This document shows positions 50,957 to 61,368 of a stretch of DNA of 64,000 nt, piece after piece (within the stretch, counting starts at the first letter, position 1; each line of letters begins with the position of its first letter). Location: NCBI RefSeq assembly GCF_011043735.1, contig NZ_JAAKGV010000004.1, forward strand, positions 186,001-250,000, given 5' to 3'. This DNA is from Methylobacterium sp. DB0501 (GTDB taxonomy: Bacteria; Pseudomonadota; Alphaproteobacteria; Rhizobiales; Beijerinckiaceae). Made by a program: the position numbers and the translations under genes. The notes under the pieces were generated by a model, which worked only from the letters and a program-made list of their open reading frames with translations, did no database searches and was not told where the DNA came from.

Positions 50957-53614
50957 ATGCAGTCGATCGTTCGCCTCGCCGATTACCGCCCGAGCGACTA
51001 CCTGATCGACCGCGTCGAGCTCGACGTGCGCCTGCATCCGACCGAGACCCGGATCACCGCGACGCTGGCGTTCCGGCCGAACCCGGCCGGGGAGCCCGGC
51101 GCGCCGCTCGTCCTCGACGGCGACGAGTTGACCCTGCTGGCGATCGCCCTCGACGGGCAGCCGACCGGCCCGGGCGCGATCGACGTCACGCCCCGCTCCC
51201 TGACCCTGCATCAGCCGCCGCAGCGCCCCTTCGTGCTCGAGGTCGCCACGCAGGTGAATCCGAGCGCCAACACCAAGCTGATGGGGCTCTACCGCTCGAA
51301 CGGCGTCTACTGCACCCAGTGCGAGGCCGACGGGTTCCGGCGCATCACCTACTTCCTCGACCGGCCGGACGTGATGGCGGTCTACACCACCCGGATCGAG
51401 GCCGAGCGGGCCGAGGCGCCGGTGCTGCTCGGCAACGGCAACCCGGTCGAGCAGGGCGCGGTCGGCCTGACCCGCCACTACGCGGTCTGGCACGACCCCC
51501 ACCCGAAGCCCGCCTACCTGTTCGCCCTCGTCGGCGGCCATCTCGGCCGGATCGGCTCCCGCTTCGCCACCATGGAGGGGCGGGACGTCGAGATCGCGGT
51601 CTACGTCGAGCCCGGCAAGGAGGACCGCGCCGATTTCGCCCTCGACGCGGTGGCCCGCTCGATGGCCTGGGACGAGCGCACCTTCGGCCGCGCCTACGAC
51701 CTCGACGTCTTCAACGTCGTCGCGGTCTCCGACTTCAACATGGGCGCGATGGAGAACAAGGGCCTCAACATCTTCAACGACAAGTACGTGCTGGCGAGCC
51801 CCGACACGGCGACCGACGCCGACTACGCCAACATCGAGGCGATCATCGCGCACGAGTACTTCCACAACTGGTCCGGCAACCGGGTCACCTGCCGCGACTG
51901 GTTCCAGCTCTGCCTCAAGGAGGGCCTGACGGTCTTCCGGGACCAGGAATTCTCCTCCGACGAGCGCTCGCGCCCGGTCCATCGCATCGCCGAGGTGCGC
52001 ACGCTCCGCGCCCGCCAGTTCCCCGAGGATGCCGGGCCGCTCGCCCATCCGGTGCGGCCGCAGGCCTATCGCGAGATCAACAACTTCTACACTGCGACGG
52101 TCTACGAGAAGGGCGCCGAGATCGTCCGGATGCTGCGCACCCTGCTCGGCCCCGACACCTTCCGGCGCGGCATGGACCGCTACTTCTCCATCTGCGACGG
52201 CACGGCCGCGACCGTGGAGGATTTCCTGGCCGCCTTCGCCGCCGAGAGCGGGCGCGACCTCACGGCGTTTTCCCGCTGGTACGCGCAGGCCGGCACGCCG
52301 ACCGTCGCGGTGACGGGCGCCCACGACCCGGCGGCGCAGACCTATATCCTGACCTTCCGCCAGAGCCTGCCGCGCGTCGCGACCGAGGCGACCGCCGGGG
52401 CCGCCGTGGAGCCCCTGGTGATCCCGGTCGCCCTCGGCCTCGTCGGCCAAGGCGGTGAATCCGTCGCGGCCGCGAGCGAGCGGGTGCGGGACGGCGTGTT
52501 CGTGCTCGACAAGCCGGAGGATGCGATCGTCTTCACCGGCGTCGCGGCGCCGCCGGTGCCGTCGCTGTTTCGCGGCTTCTCGGCTCCGGTGAAGGTCGAG
52601 CACGCGCTCACCCGGGACGAGCGCCTGACCCTGCTGGCGCATGACGCCGACGCCTTCAACCGCTGGCAGGCGGCCCAGAGCCTCGCCATGGAGGTGCTGG
52701 TCGGCCGCGCCCGCGCCGGGGCGCCGCTCGCGGACGAGGCCGGTCCGGAGGGCGCGGGCCTGACGGGGGCGCTCGCGACCTTCCTCGATGCCGAGGCCCT
52801 GGCCGACCCGGCCTTCGCCGCCCTGGTCCTGGCCCTGCCGGGCGAGCAGGAGGTGGCGCAGACGATCGCCGGCGAGGTCGATCCCGACGCGATCTGGCGG
52901 GCGCGCCAGACCCTGCGGCGCCAGCTCGGCCGCGACCTCGGGTCCCGGCTGCTGTCCCTGCGCGACGCGCTGGCCGAGCCGTCCGGGGCACCCTTCAGCC
53001 CGGACGCGGCCAGCGCCGGCCGCCGCGCCTTGCGCAACGCCGCCCTCGACCTCGTCGCGGCGGCCGACCCCGAGACCGGCACCGCCCTGGCGCTCGCCCA
53101 GATCGAGGCCGCCACGACCATGACCGATCGCCTCGCGGCGCTCGCGACCCTGAGCCTCGTGCCGGGCGAGGCCCGGGACGGGGCGCTCGCCCGCTTCGGC
53201 GAGGCCTACCGCCACGAGCCCCTGGTGCTCGACAAGTGGTTCGCCCTCCAGGCGATGATCCCGGAGCCCGGCACCCTGGAGCGGGTCCGCGGCCTGATGC
53301 GCCATCCCGCATTCTCGCTCGGCAACCCGAATCGGGTTCGCTCGCTGGTCGCCAGCTTCAGCCTCAACAATCCGACACAGTTCCACCGCCCGGACGGGGC
53401 CGGCTACGACCTGACCGCGGAGGTGGTTCTGGCCCTCGACGGAAAAAATCCCCAAGTCGCGGCGCGGCTGCTAACTGCTTTCAATACTTGGCGTATGGTC
53501 GAGGGCGGGCGCCGCCGGAAGGCCGAGGAGGCCCTGTCCCGCGTCGCCGGTACGCCGGGCCTCTCCCCCGACGTCAGCGACATCGCCGGGCGCTCGCTCG
53601 CGCCGGTGAAATAA
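50957..53614 (+). CDS. pepN: Aminopeptidase N (M1 family, 885 aa)
   Basis: Zinc metallopeptidase removing N-terminal residues from peptides. The substrate motif GAMEN (about 263-267) is followed by the zinc site HEYFHNW (His298 onwards) and, 18 residues later, the second metal Glu in LKEGLTVFRDQEF. N-terminal beta domain: YLIDRVELDVRLHPTETR. The long alpha-helical C-terminal domain (about 550-885) includes NPNRVRSLVASFS and FHRPDGAGYDL, as in E. coli PepN. Complete and of normal size. No signal peptide; cytoplasmic. Confidence 0.96.
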   Translation: MQSIVRLADYRPSDYLIDRVELDVRLHPTETRITATLAFRPNPAGEPGAPLVLDGDELTLLAIALDGQPTGPGAIDVTPRSLTLHQPPQRPFVLEVATQVNPSANTKLMGLYRSNGVYCTQCEADGFRRITYFLDRPDVMAVYTTRIEAERAEAPVLLGNGNPVEQGAVGLTRHYAVWHDPHPKPAYLFALVGGHLGRIGSRFATMEGRDVEIAVYVEPGKEDRADFALDAVARSMAWDERTFGRAYDLDVFNVVAVSDFNMGAMENKGLNIFNDKYVLASPDTATDADYANIEAIIAHEYFHNWSGNRVTCRDWFQLCLKEGLTVFRDQEFSSDERSRPVHRIAEVRTLRARQFPEDAGPLAHPVRPQAYREINNFYTATVYEKGAEIVRMLRTLLGPDTFRRGMDRYFSICDGTAATVEDFLAAFAAESGRDLTAFSRWYAQAGTPTVAVTGAHDPAAQTYILTFRQSLPRVATEATAGAAVEPLVIPVALGLVGQGGESVAAASERVRDGVFVLDKPEDAIVFTGVAAPPVPSLFRGFSAPVKVEHALTRDERLTLLAHDADAFNRWQAAQSLAMEVLVGRARAGAPLADEAGPEGAGLTGALATFLDAEALADPAFAALVLALPGEQEVAQTIAGEVDPDAIWRARQTLRRQLGRDLGSRLLSLRDALAEPSGAPFSPDAASAGRRALRNAALDLVAAADPETGTALALAQIEAATTMTDRLAALATLSLVPGEARDGALARFGEAYRHEPLVLDKWFALQAMIPEPGTLERVRGLMRHPAFSLGNPNRVRSLVASFSLNNPTQFHRPDGAGYDLTAEVVLALDGKNPQVAARLLTAFNTWRMVEGGRRRKAEEALSRVAGTPGLSPDVSDIAGRSLAPVK

Positions 53615-53814
53615 AGGCACAAGCCTCTGCGGCCGAAGGCATAATCGCGCTGATTGCAGAATCGCACAACGCTCGGATCACTGGTTAACACTTCATTTCC
53701 GTCTCGCGAAGCGCTGGACAAAATGCTTGTGGAAATGCCAGATTGAGCCTCGATTCGGGGGCCTGCCGGGAACCTCCGCGGCATCTGTCTTTCTGTTCCG
53801 TTGGGGGTTTGGGT

Positions 53815-56166
53815 ATGCTGGAGGCGGATCCCGCCCCCTTCTCTGCGCGTGCCGCGACGATTCTCGGGATCAGCCGGGTTTCGAAAGCCGCGCACCAGCG
53901 TCTCGCCCATGCCGAATCCTGGCTCCGGTTCGCCGTCCCGGCGATGCTCGCGGCGTTCCTGATCTGCCTCGGCACCGTCACCGCCCTGCAGCTCTCCGGC
54001 CATCGCGAGGAGGTGGTCTCCGACGCGCGGCGCGACATCGACCTGGTGGCCCGGCTGCTGGCCGGGAGCCTGCCGGCCGGCCTCGGCCGCCCCTCCGGCC
54101 TGGTCGCGCCGGAGACGCCGGGCGCGGCCGCCCTGCGCGAGCGCCTGGTGCGCCTGCTGCCCCCCGGCGGCCTGCCGGCCGGCCGCACCCTCCTGCTGAT
54201 CGGCGCCGACGACGCGATTCTGGCAGCGCTGCCGGAGCAATTCGGCCTGCCGCGCAACTTCAGCGAGTTCGTCGGCGAGGTCCAGGTGCTCGGCATCATG
54301 GGCGAGCGCGCCGGCGTGCTCCCGGTGGTGCTCGGCAACGGCGAGCGGGCTCTCGCCACGGTGCGGGCGGTCCAGGGCGGCGGCGGCGTCGCCCAGGTCG
54401 CGGTGGTGCAGACCCTCGATTCGGTGACCGCGTTGTGGGCCGGGCGGGCGCGCATCGCCGCGGTTCTGGTCGGTGCCGTGACGCTGGTGGTGGTCTGCAC
54501 CGGCCTCGCCTACGCGCTCCAGGCCGACCGGGCTCGCGCCGTCGACCGCGTCTGCGAGCAGGTGCGCCAGCGCCTCGACACCGCGCTCGGCCGCGGCCGC
54601 TGCGGCCTGTGGGACTGGGACATCCCGCGCGGGCGGATCTACTGGTCGGATTCGATGTACCAGCTCCTCGGCTACGTCCGGGAGCAGGAATTCCTCTCCT
54701 TCGGCGACGTGAACGGCCTCGTCCATCCGGACGATACCGACCTCTACGGCCTCGCCCGCCAGCTCGCGGCGCGCGACACCACCGTCGATCACGAGTTCCG
54801 CATCCGCGCCGCCGGCGGCGAATGGGTCTGGCTCAAGGCCCGGGCCGAGATCGTGCAGGACCTGGAGGACAACGGCCGGCACCTCGTCGGCATCGTCATC
54901 GACATCTCGGAGCAGCGCCGCCTCGCCGAATCGACCGCCACCGCCGACATGCGCCTGCGCGACGCCGTCGAGGCGGTGTCCGAGGCCTTCGTGCTGTGGG
55001 ACGCGCAGAACCGCCTGGTCCTGTGCAACTCGAAGTTCCGCCGCCTGCACGCCCTGACCTCCGACGAGGCCCAGCCCGGCCGCCGCTACGACGCCATCAT
55101 GGGGCGCGCCGCCCTGCCGACCGTGCGGCGCGAGATCCCCGCCGGCGAGTTCCCGGAAGCGGGAGCCCGCACCTTCGAGGCCGAGCTCGCCGACGGGCGC
55201 TGGCTGCAGATCAGCGAGCGCCGCACCAAGGACGGCGGCTACGTCTCGGTCGGCACCGACATCACGGCCCTGAAACGGCACCAGGAGCGGCTCGTGGAAT
55301 CGGAACGCCAGCTCATCGCCACCATCGCGGACCTCAAGCGCTCGCGCCGGACCCTCGAGATCCAGACCCAGCAGCTCGCGGATCTCGCCGAGCGCTACCT
55401 CGACCAGAAGGCCCAGGCCGAGAGTGCCAACCGCTCCAAGTCCGAGTTCCTGGCCAATATGAGCCACGAGCTGCGCACCCCCCTCAACGCCATCCTGGGC
55501 TTCGCCGAGGTGATGGAGAGCGAGGTCTTCGGGGCGCTCGGCTCCGAGAAGTACCGCGAATATTGCCGCGACATCCGCTCGAGCGGGCACTACCTGCTGT
55601 CGGTCATCGACGACATCCTCGACATGTCGCGGATCGACGCCCGCCGGGTGAAGCTCGCCAAGCAGCCGGTCGCCGTGAGCGAGGCGCTGGAGCGCGCCCT
55701 CAAGCTGATCGCCGAGCCGGCCCGGATGAAGGGGCTCACCGTCAGCGTCGAGATGAGCGCCGACGCCCTGGTGATGGCCGACGAGCGCGCCCTGCACCAG
55801 ATCCTGGTCAACCTGCTGCAGAACGCCGTGAAGTTCACTCCCGAAGCCGGCCGGGTGGCGGTGCGCACGCGCCGCGCCATCGATGCAGTCCACATCTTCG
55901 TCGAGGATAGCGGCATCGGCATCCCGAAGGCGGCGCTCCCGAAGCTCGGCTATCCGTTCGAGCAGGTCGAGACCAACTTCGCCCGCAGCTACAAGGGCTC
56001 CGGCCTCGGACTCGCCATCGCCCGCTCGCTCGCCGAATTGCATGGCGGAGGCCTGCGCATCCGCTCCGAGGAGGGCACCGGCACGATCGTGCTCGTCCGC
56101 CTGCCGCGGCCCGGCCTGAGCGACGCGGCCCAGGCGCAGGAGATGGCGGCGGAGGTCGGGGCGTAA
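53815..56166 (+). CDS. PAS-domain sensor histidine kinase, PleC/DivJ-like (783 aa)
   Basis: The ATG at 53815 follows a G-rich ribosome-binding site; an in-frame ATG at 53743 is also possible. Membrane helix 1 (FAVPAMLAAFLICLGTV) and helix 2 (IAAVLVGAVTLVVVCTGLAY) bracket a periplasmic sensory domain. A PAS domain (about 262-385; GLWDWDIPRGRIYWSD, FRIRAAGGEWVWLKA) and a second PAS (DAVEAVSEAFVLWDAQNRLVL) follow, then the DHp His near 551 in FLANMSHELRTPLNAILGF. The ATPase domain has NLLQNAVKFTPEAG, EDSGIGIPKAAL and GSGLGLAIARSLAEL. The architecture resembles alphaproteobacterial PleC kinases that control asymmetric division. No receiver partner is adjacent. Confidence 0.88.
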   Translation: MLEADPAPFSARAATILGISRVSKAAHQRLAHAESWLRFAVPAMLAAFLICLGTVTALQLSGHREEVVSDARRDIDLVARLLAGSLPAGLGRPSGLVAPETPGAAALRERLVRLLPPGGLPAGRTLLLIGADDAILAALPEQFGLPRNFSEFVGEVQVLGIMGERAGVLPVVLGNGERALATVRAVQGGGGVAQVAVVQTLDSVTALWAGRARIAAVLVGAVTLVVVCTGLAYALQADRARAVDRVCEQVRQRLDTALGRGRCGLWDWDIPRGRIYWSDSMYQLLGYVREQEFLSFGDVNGLVHPDDTDLYGLARQLAARDTTVDHEFRIRAAGGEWVWLKARAEIVQDLEDNGRHLVGIVIDISEQRRLAESTATADMRLRDAVEAVSEAFVLWDAQNRLVLCNSKFRRLHALTSDEAQPGRRYDAIMGRAALPTVRREIPAGEFPEAGARTFEAELADGRWLQISERRTKDGGYVSVGTDITALKRHQERLVESERQLIATIADLKRSRRTLEIQTQQLADLAERYLDQKAQAESANRSKSEFLANMSHELRTPLNAILGFAEVMESEVFGALGSEKYREYCRDIRSSGHYLLSVIDDILDMSRIDARRVKLAKQPVAVSEALERALKLIAEPARMKGLTVSVEMSADALVMADERALHQILVNLLQNAVKFTPEAGRVAVRTRRAIDAVHIFVEDSGIGIPKAALPKLGYPFEQVETNFARSYKGSGLGLAIARSLAELHGGGLRIRSEEGTGTIVLVRLPRPGLSDAAQAQEMAAEVGA

Positions 56167-56434
56167 GGCAGCCCATCCGAGCGGCGCAAGAAGGGTTGCG
56201 GCGGTCTTTTCGACGATGCCGCCGCCGACTCGATCCTGAGACCCTGCGCGAGTCGGGCGACGGAATCGATCCCCGCCCCCGTCCATGCCGGGCTGCGCGG
56301 CCCTGCACTGGACGAGGAGGGGTTTCATTCGGGCAACGGAGCGTCGAGCAGGCGCCGAGGGGAAAGTAGTTTGGCCAATCAACGGCCAAACCAAGGGCCC
56401 CAAACCAGAGGCTCAGTACGAGGCCGAGGAACGG

Positions 56435-58120
56435 CTACGCCGCCCGCACCGTCGCCAGGAACCGCGCCACCTCCGCTCCGAGATGCTCCGACTGACGCGA
56501 CAGCGCGGTGGCCGAGGCGAGGACCTGGGTCGCGGCGGCGCCCGTCTCCTCCGCCGCACCGGCGACGCCCGCGATGTTGCCGGTCACCTCGCCGGTGCCG
56601 GTCGCGGCCTGGGAGACGTTGCGGACGATCTCCTGGGTGGCGACGCCCTGCTCCTCGACCGCGGCGGCGATCGCCACCGTCACGGTGTCGATCTCGCGGA
56701 TCCGTGCGGTGATGGCGGCGATCGCCGCGACCGTCTCGCCGGTGGCGCTCTGCACCGCGGCGATCTGCTGGCCGATCTCCCCCGTCGCCTTCGCTGTCTG
56801 GGACGCGAGTTCCTTCACCTCCGCGGCGACCACCGCGAAGCCGCGGCCCGCGGCGCCCGCACGGGCCGCCTCGATCGTGGCGTTCAGCGCCAGGAGGTTG
56901 GTCTGCGCGGCGATCGACGAGATGAGGCCGGCGACGTCGCCGATCCGGCCGACGGTGTGGCTCAGCTCGCGCACCTGGGCGCCGGTCCGGTCGGCCTCCG
57001 CCACCGCCTGGCGGGCGAGGCCGGCCGAGCCGTCGACCTGGCGGCCGATCTCGGCCACCGAGGCGCCCAGCTCTTCGGCCGCCGCCGCCACGGTGCCGAC
57101 ATTCGAGGCCGCCTGTTCGGCGGCGGCAGCGACCGCGGCGGACTGGCTCGCCGTCTCGGTCGCCGTCCCGGTCATCTGCCCGGCAGTCGCCTGCAACGCG
57201 GTGGCCGAGTCCGAGACCCGGCCGACGATGCCGCCGACTGCACGCTCGAACCCGTCGGCCAGGTCCATCATGGTGCGCCGGCGCGCATCGGCCGCCGCCT
57301 CGTCGGCGATCCGCTTGATCTCGGCCTGCTCGGCGGCCTTCTGCGCCACCATCGCCTTGATGCCGTCGACCGCCCGGCCGATGGCGCCGATCTCGTCGCC
57401 CCGGCGGGCTTCCGCGATCTCGGCCTCGATCTCGCCATGGGCCATGCGCTCGAGCACGCGCACCAGGCGGCCGATCGGGCGGGTGACGCCGAACACGGCC
57501 ACCAGGGCGACGGCCGCGAGGCCCAAGCCGAGGCCGAGGCCGCTGACGGCCATCAGCCGGGTGCGGGTGGCGTTGGTCTGCGCGGTCAGGTCGTTGGAGC
57601 TCTTCGCGACGTAATCCTGGATGTCGGTGGCGAGCTGGCGCGTCTCATGGAGCTGGCCGCCCAGGACGGGGTCGACGGTGCGCCGGAACAGGGCCAGGGC
57701 GTCGGCATTGCGCTGGGCGAGGCCGAGGTCGCGCACCGCCACGAGCTTGGCGGTGAGGTCGTCGAGATCGCGGGCGAGCGTGTCGACGCGAGGCGCGAAG
57801 GTCGGCGCCCGCTCGCGCAGGGTCGCGACGGTGGGCTTGAACACCGCCAGGGCTTCGTCGAATTCGGCGCCGGCGCGGCGCATCTGCGCCTGGTCCGTTT
57901 CGGCGATGATGCGGAACGCCGCGGAGGTCAGGGTGTAGAGGGCACGGTTCAGGCGGCTGGCACTCGCCGGCGCCCGCGCCTCGCGCATGAGGAACTGGCT
58001 GTAGGCATCGTCGATCGCCGTCATGCGCCCCTGGGCGTACCATACGCAGCCGCCCACCATGACGGCGATCAGCAGGACGGCGACGGTGAGCTTGTGGAGG
58101 ATCTTGAATCTGGCGAGCAC
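56435..58120 (-). CDS. Methyl-accepting chemotaxis protein (561 aa)
   Basis: Bitopic chemoreceptor. First [23 protein letters not shown]. The periplasmic helical-bundle sensor (about 35-185) is followed by the second TM ([20 protein letters not shown]) and a HAMP domain ([21 protein letters not shown]). The long cytoplasmic coiled coil carries the hairpin tip [20 protein letters not shown] with [19 protein letters not shown], the CheA/CheW contact. No che operon is nearby, so it should join the main array. It ends without a CheR-binding pentapeptide. Confidence 0.93.
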   Translation of the reverse strand: MLARFKILHKLTVAVLLIAVMVGGCVWYAQGRMTAIDDAYSQFLMREARAPASASRLNRALYTLTSAAFRIIAETDQAQMRRAGAEFDEALAVFKPTVATLRERAPTFAPRVDTLARDLDDLTAKLVAVRDLGLAQRNADALALFRRTVDPVLGGQLHETRQLATDIQDYVAKSSNDLTAQTNATRTRLMAVSGLGLGLGLAAVALVAVFGVTRPIGRLVRVLERMAHGEIEAEIAEARRGDEIGAIGRAVDGIKAMVAQKAAEQAEIKRIADEAAADARRRTMMDLADGFERAVGGIVGRVSDSATALQATAGQMTGTATETASQSAAVAAAAEQAASNVGTVAAAAEELGASVAEIGRQVDGSAGLARQAVAEADRTGAQVRELSHTVGRIGDVAGLISSIAAQTNLLALNATIEAARAGAAGRGFAVVAAEVKELASQTAKATGEIGQQIAAVQSATGETVAAIAAITARIREIDTVTVAIAAAVEEQGVATQEIVRNVSQAATGTGEVTGNIAGVAGAAEETGAAATQVLASATALSRQSEHLGAEVARFLATVRAA

Positions 58121-58458
58121 GTGCCACGTCCTTGGTCGATATCCGTTGGACCGCAGAAAACGCCAGATGGCTTAATCCTGCGTAAACCGCCAAGATCCAG
58201 GCCGGTACCGCAGCCTATTCAGGTCGGGGTTCCCAGGCTTCCCGCAGGCCTTCATCCCGGCACGACCCTGCCGTACGCTTTTATTCCTGCAGATTACGGT
58301 GAGATCGACACTGTAAGGTCTTGTCTTCGGAAAGGTCGCGCCCGCGGAGCAACGACGTCACGCAGCAAGCGGGCGAGAACGCACGGAACGCCCGGATGTT
58401 CCCCAAGGCGAACGTTTCCCAAGGGGTGATCCCGGCATGGACCATGCGGTCGGCCGGG
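58121..58458. other. No gene; promoter region for the chemoreceptor (338 nt)
   Basis: Locally AT-richer just upstream of the chemoreceptor start. No frame with a ribosome-binding site and plausible composition is present. No clear sigma-54 or sigma-28 promoter could be identified by eye. Confidence 0.45.
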
Positions 58459-61368
58459 TCAGCCCAGGATCGCGCCGAAGGCCTCCCGCACCCCCGCCCG
58501 CGCCTCGGCGAGCTGCGCGGCCAGGGCCGCCTCGTCGGGCTGACCGAGCGCCGCGGCGAGGCGGGCGCGGGCCGCGGGCGGTGCGGTGCGGCCGAAATCG
58601 CCCTCGACCATCAGGCGCTGCCAGTGATGGGCGTCGTCGAGGAGCCGGTAGGCGGTGACGAGGCGGCCGGCCCGTCCTTCCTCGAGGAGGCCGTGGGCGC
58701 CGGCGCGCTCCAGCACCGCCGGCGCGTCGAGCCCGACGAGGTCGGGATGCGTGCCGGCATGGGACAGAACCAGGCTCTGCGCCAGGAAATCGAGGTCGAG
58801 GAGCCCGCCGGGGGCGAGCTTGAGGTCGAGGGGGCCATGATCGCCCTTCTCGCGCTCGATCAGGCTGCGCATCGCCCGCACCTCGCCGACGACGACGGCG
58901 AAGTCGCGGGGCTGGCGCAGGACGGAGGCCGCGGACGCGTCGGCCTCCCGCATCAGGCTCGCGTCGCCGGCGAGCGCCCGGGCGCGGGTCAGCGCCATGT
59001 GCTCCCATAACGCCGCCTCCTCGCGCCAGTAGGCGGCGAACCGGTGCCACTGGTTGGCGATCGGGCCCTGGCCGCCGCTCGGGCGCAGGCGCAGGTCGAC
59101 CTCGTAGAGCCGGCCGCGCCGGGTCGGCACGGTCAGCGCCCCGACGAGGCGCTGGGTCAGGCGGTTGTAGTAGACCGCGGCATCGAGGGGCCGCCTTCCG
59201 TCGCTCTCGCGGTTGTCCTGGTCGAAATCGTACAGGACCACGAGGTCGAGGTCCGAATCGGCGGTGAGCTGGCGCGAGCCGAGGCGGCCGAGCCCCAGAA
59301 CCGCGAACCGCCCCGCCGGCACCCTGCCATGCTCCTCGGCGAAGGCGGATTCGACCGCCTGGAGCGCCGTCGCGATGGCGGCCTCGGCGATGCCCGCATA
59401 GGCGCGGCCGGCACCCGCGGGGGGAAGGATGCCGGAGAGGAGCCGGGCGCCGGTGACGAAGCGCAGCTGCCGGGCGGCATCGCGGCTGCGGTCGAGGACG
59501 TCCTCGAGGTCGCGGGGCTGGCCGAGGCCGGCGCGGAACTGGAGCGCCAGCGCCTCGGCCTCGGTCACCGGCACCACGAAGGCGGGGTCGATCACCGCGT
59601 CGAGGACGTGCGGGCTGAACGCCACCGTGTCGGCGAGCCGCGGCACGGTGCCGAGGAGGTCGGCGAAGAGCAGCCGCAGCCGCTCGTGCGAGCGCAGGAT
59701 GGTCAGGAGCTCGACCGCTGCCGGCATCCGCCCGAAGGCGCGGTCGAGGGCGGCGAGCGCCCCGTCCGGGTCGGCGGTACCGGCCAGCGCCTGGATCAGC
59801 GCCGGCACCAGCTCGGTCAGCACCTCGCGGGCGCGCGGGCTCGTCACCGCCGGGCGGCGGCCGAAATGCCAGCCGCGCACCGTCTCGGTCGCCTGCTCCG
59901 GCGCCCGGAAGCCGAGGCGGCGCAAGGTGGCGAGCGTCGCGGGATCGTCCTCGACGCCGGTGAAGACGAGGTCGCCGACCTCCGCCGCGAGGTCGGGCTC
60001 GGCCTCGAACAGCAGGGCGTAATGGCCCTGGACCCGCCGCGCCTCGGCGGTCAGCGCCGCGCCGAAGGCGGCCTCGTCGGCATAGCCGAGGAAGCGGGCG
60101 AAGCGTCCGAGCTTGGGCAGCTCGTCGGGCAGGCGCTGGGTCTGCTCGTCGGCCACCATCTGCAGCCGGTGCTCGACGGTGCGCAGGAAGCGGTAGGCGT
60201 CCGACAGCTCGTCGCGCGCTTGCGGCGTGATCCAGCCCTCGTCGTGCAGGACCGCCAGCATCTCGAGGGTGCGCCGGCCCCGGAGGGTGGGGCGCCGGCC
60301 GCCGAAGACGAGCTGCTGGGTCTGGACGAAGAACTCGACCTCGCGGATGCCGCCGCGCCCGAGCTTGATGTCGTGGCCGGCCACCGCGATGGCGCTGTGG
60401 CCGCGCACGGCGTGGATCTGCCGCTTCATCGCGTGCACGTCGGCGATCGAGGCGAAATCGAAGTACTTGCGCCAGATGAACGGCCGCAGCTCGGCGAGGA
60501 ACCGTTCGGCCAGCGGGAGATCGCCGGCGACCGGCCGCGCCTTGATGAAGGCGGCACGCTCCCAGTTCTGCCCGACCGTCTCGTAGTAGGTGTAGGCGGA
60601 GGGCAGCGACAGGGCGGTCGGGGTCGAGCCGGGATCGGGCCGCAGGCGGTAATCGACCCGGTGGACGTAGCCGTCGGCGGTGCGCTCCTGCAGGAGCTTG
60701 GCGACGGTCTGCGCGATCCGGCTGAAGAACGGCGTCGCCTCGACGCCTTCGCGCAACGGTGCGGCATCGGGATCGAACAGCACGATCAGGTCGACGTCGC
60801 TCGAATAGTTGAGCTCGCCGGCCCCAAGCTTGCCCATCCCGAGCACGATGAGCCCCGATCCCTCCTGGGGCTTGCCCGGATCGGCGGGGCGGAAGCGGCC
60901 GGTGCCGGCGGCCTGGACGAGGGCCGCGTCGACGGCGGCGCTCACCGAGGCGTCGGCGAAATTCGAGAGCGCCGCCGTCACCTGCTCCAGCGGCCAGACG
61001 CCGCCGATATCGGCCAGCGCCACCAGCAGCGCGTGGGCGGCGCGGTTGCGGCGTAAAGCGCCGGCGACGTCGCCGCCGGCGAGACCGGCCCCCCGCTGCT
61101 CGGCGAGGATCGCGGCGTTCGACTCCTCGGGCGCGCGCTCCAGCAGGCCGGCGAGCCGGGCGGGATCGCGGGCGGCGAGCCCCCACAGGAACGGCGAGTG
61201 GTCGGCGAGGCCGAGGAGGAGGTCGCGGCCGGGCTCCAGCCGCGACGCGAGATCCGGGTCCGAGGCGAGGAGGTCGTCGAGGCGCGCCCGCGCCCGCTCG
61301 GGCTCGGCGAGGCGGGGCGCCCGGGTCAGGCGCGCGGCGAGCGATCCGATCATCCTCGGTCCGGTCAT
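58459..61368 (-). CDS. glnE: Bifunctional glutamine synthetase adenylyltransferase/deadenylylase GlnE (969 aa)
   Basis: Adjusts glutamine synthetase activity by adding or removing AMP in response to PII. Two nucleotidyltransferase domains are present. The N-terminal adenylyl-removing domain has GMGKLGAGELNYSSDVDLIV (about 175-195) and KLGRGGIREVEFFVQTQQL. The C-terminal adenylylating domain has GLGRLGSRQLTADSDLDLVV (about 690-710), with the helical PII-responsive linker between. Both Asp-x-Asp metal motifs are intact. The ATG overlaps the upstream kinase gene by 4 nt, so translation is coupled. Last gene of a three-gene unit. Confidence 0.96.
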   Translation of the reverse strand: MTGPRMIGSLAARLTRAPRLAEPERARARLDDLLASDPDLASRLEPGRDLLLGLADHSPFLWGLAARDPARLAGLLERAPEESNAAILAEQRGAGLAGGDVAGALRRNRAAHALLVALADIGGVWPLEQVTAALSNFADASVSAAVDAALVQAAGTGRFRPADPGKPQEGSGLIVLGMGKLGAGELNYSSDVDLIVLFDPDAAPLREGVEATPFFSRIAQTVAKLLQERTADGYVHRVDYRLRPDPGSTPTALSLPSAYTYYETVGQNWERAAFIKARPVAGDLPLAERFLAELRPFIWRKYFDFASIADVHAMKRQIHAVRGHSAIAVAGHDIKLGRGGIREVEFFVQTQQLVFGGRRPTLRGRRTLEMLAVLHDEGWITPQARDELSDAYRFLRTVEHRLQMVADEQTQRLPDELPKLGRFARFLGYADEAAFGAALTAEARRVQGHYALLFEAEPDLAAEVGDLVFTGVEDDPATLATLRRLGFRAPEQATETVRGWHFGRRPAVTSPRAREVLTELVPALIQALAGTADPDGALAALDRAFGRMPAAVELLTILRSHERLRLLFADLLGTVPRLADTVAFSPHVLDAVIDPAFVVPVTEAEALALQFRAGLGQPRDLEDVLDRSRDAARQLRFVTGARLLSGILPPAGAGRAYAGIAEAAIATALQAVESAFAEEHGRVPAGRFAVLGLGRLGSRQLTADSDLDLVVLYDFDQDNRESDGRRPLDAAVYYNRLTQRLVGALTVPTRRGRLYEVDLRLRPSGGQGPIANQWHRFAAYWREEAALWEHMALTRARALAGDASLMREADASAASVLRQPRDFAVVVGEVRAMRSLIEREKGDHGPLDLKLAPGGLLDLDFLAQSLVLSHAGTHPDLVGLDAPAVLERAGAHGLLEEGRAGRLVTAYRLLDDAHHWQRLMVEGDFGRTAPPAARARLAAALGQPDEAALAAQLAEARAGVREAFGAILG

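Noticed and set aside
50381-56403. Very long antisense frames opposite pepN and the PAS kinase (about 1000 codons each)
   Set aside because: They mirror real genes with HEXXH and histidine-kinase motifs; high GC leaves the antisense frame free of stops, and the composition (His/Arg/Gly/Val-rich) is not protein-like.
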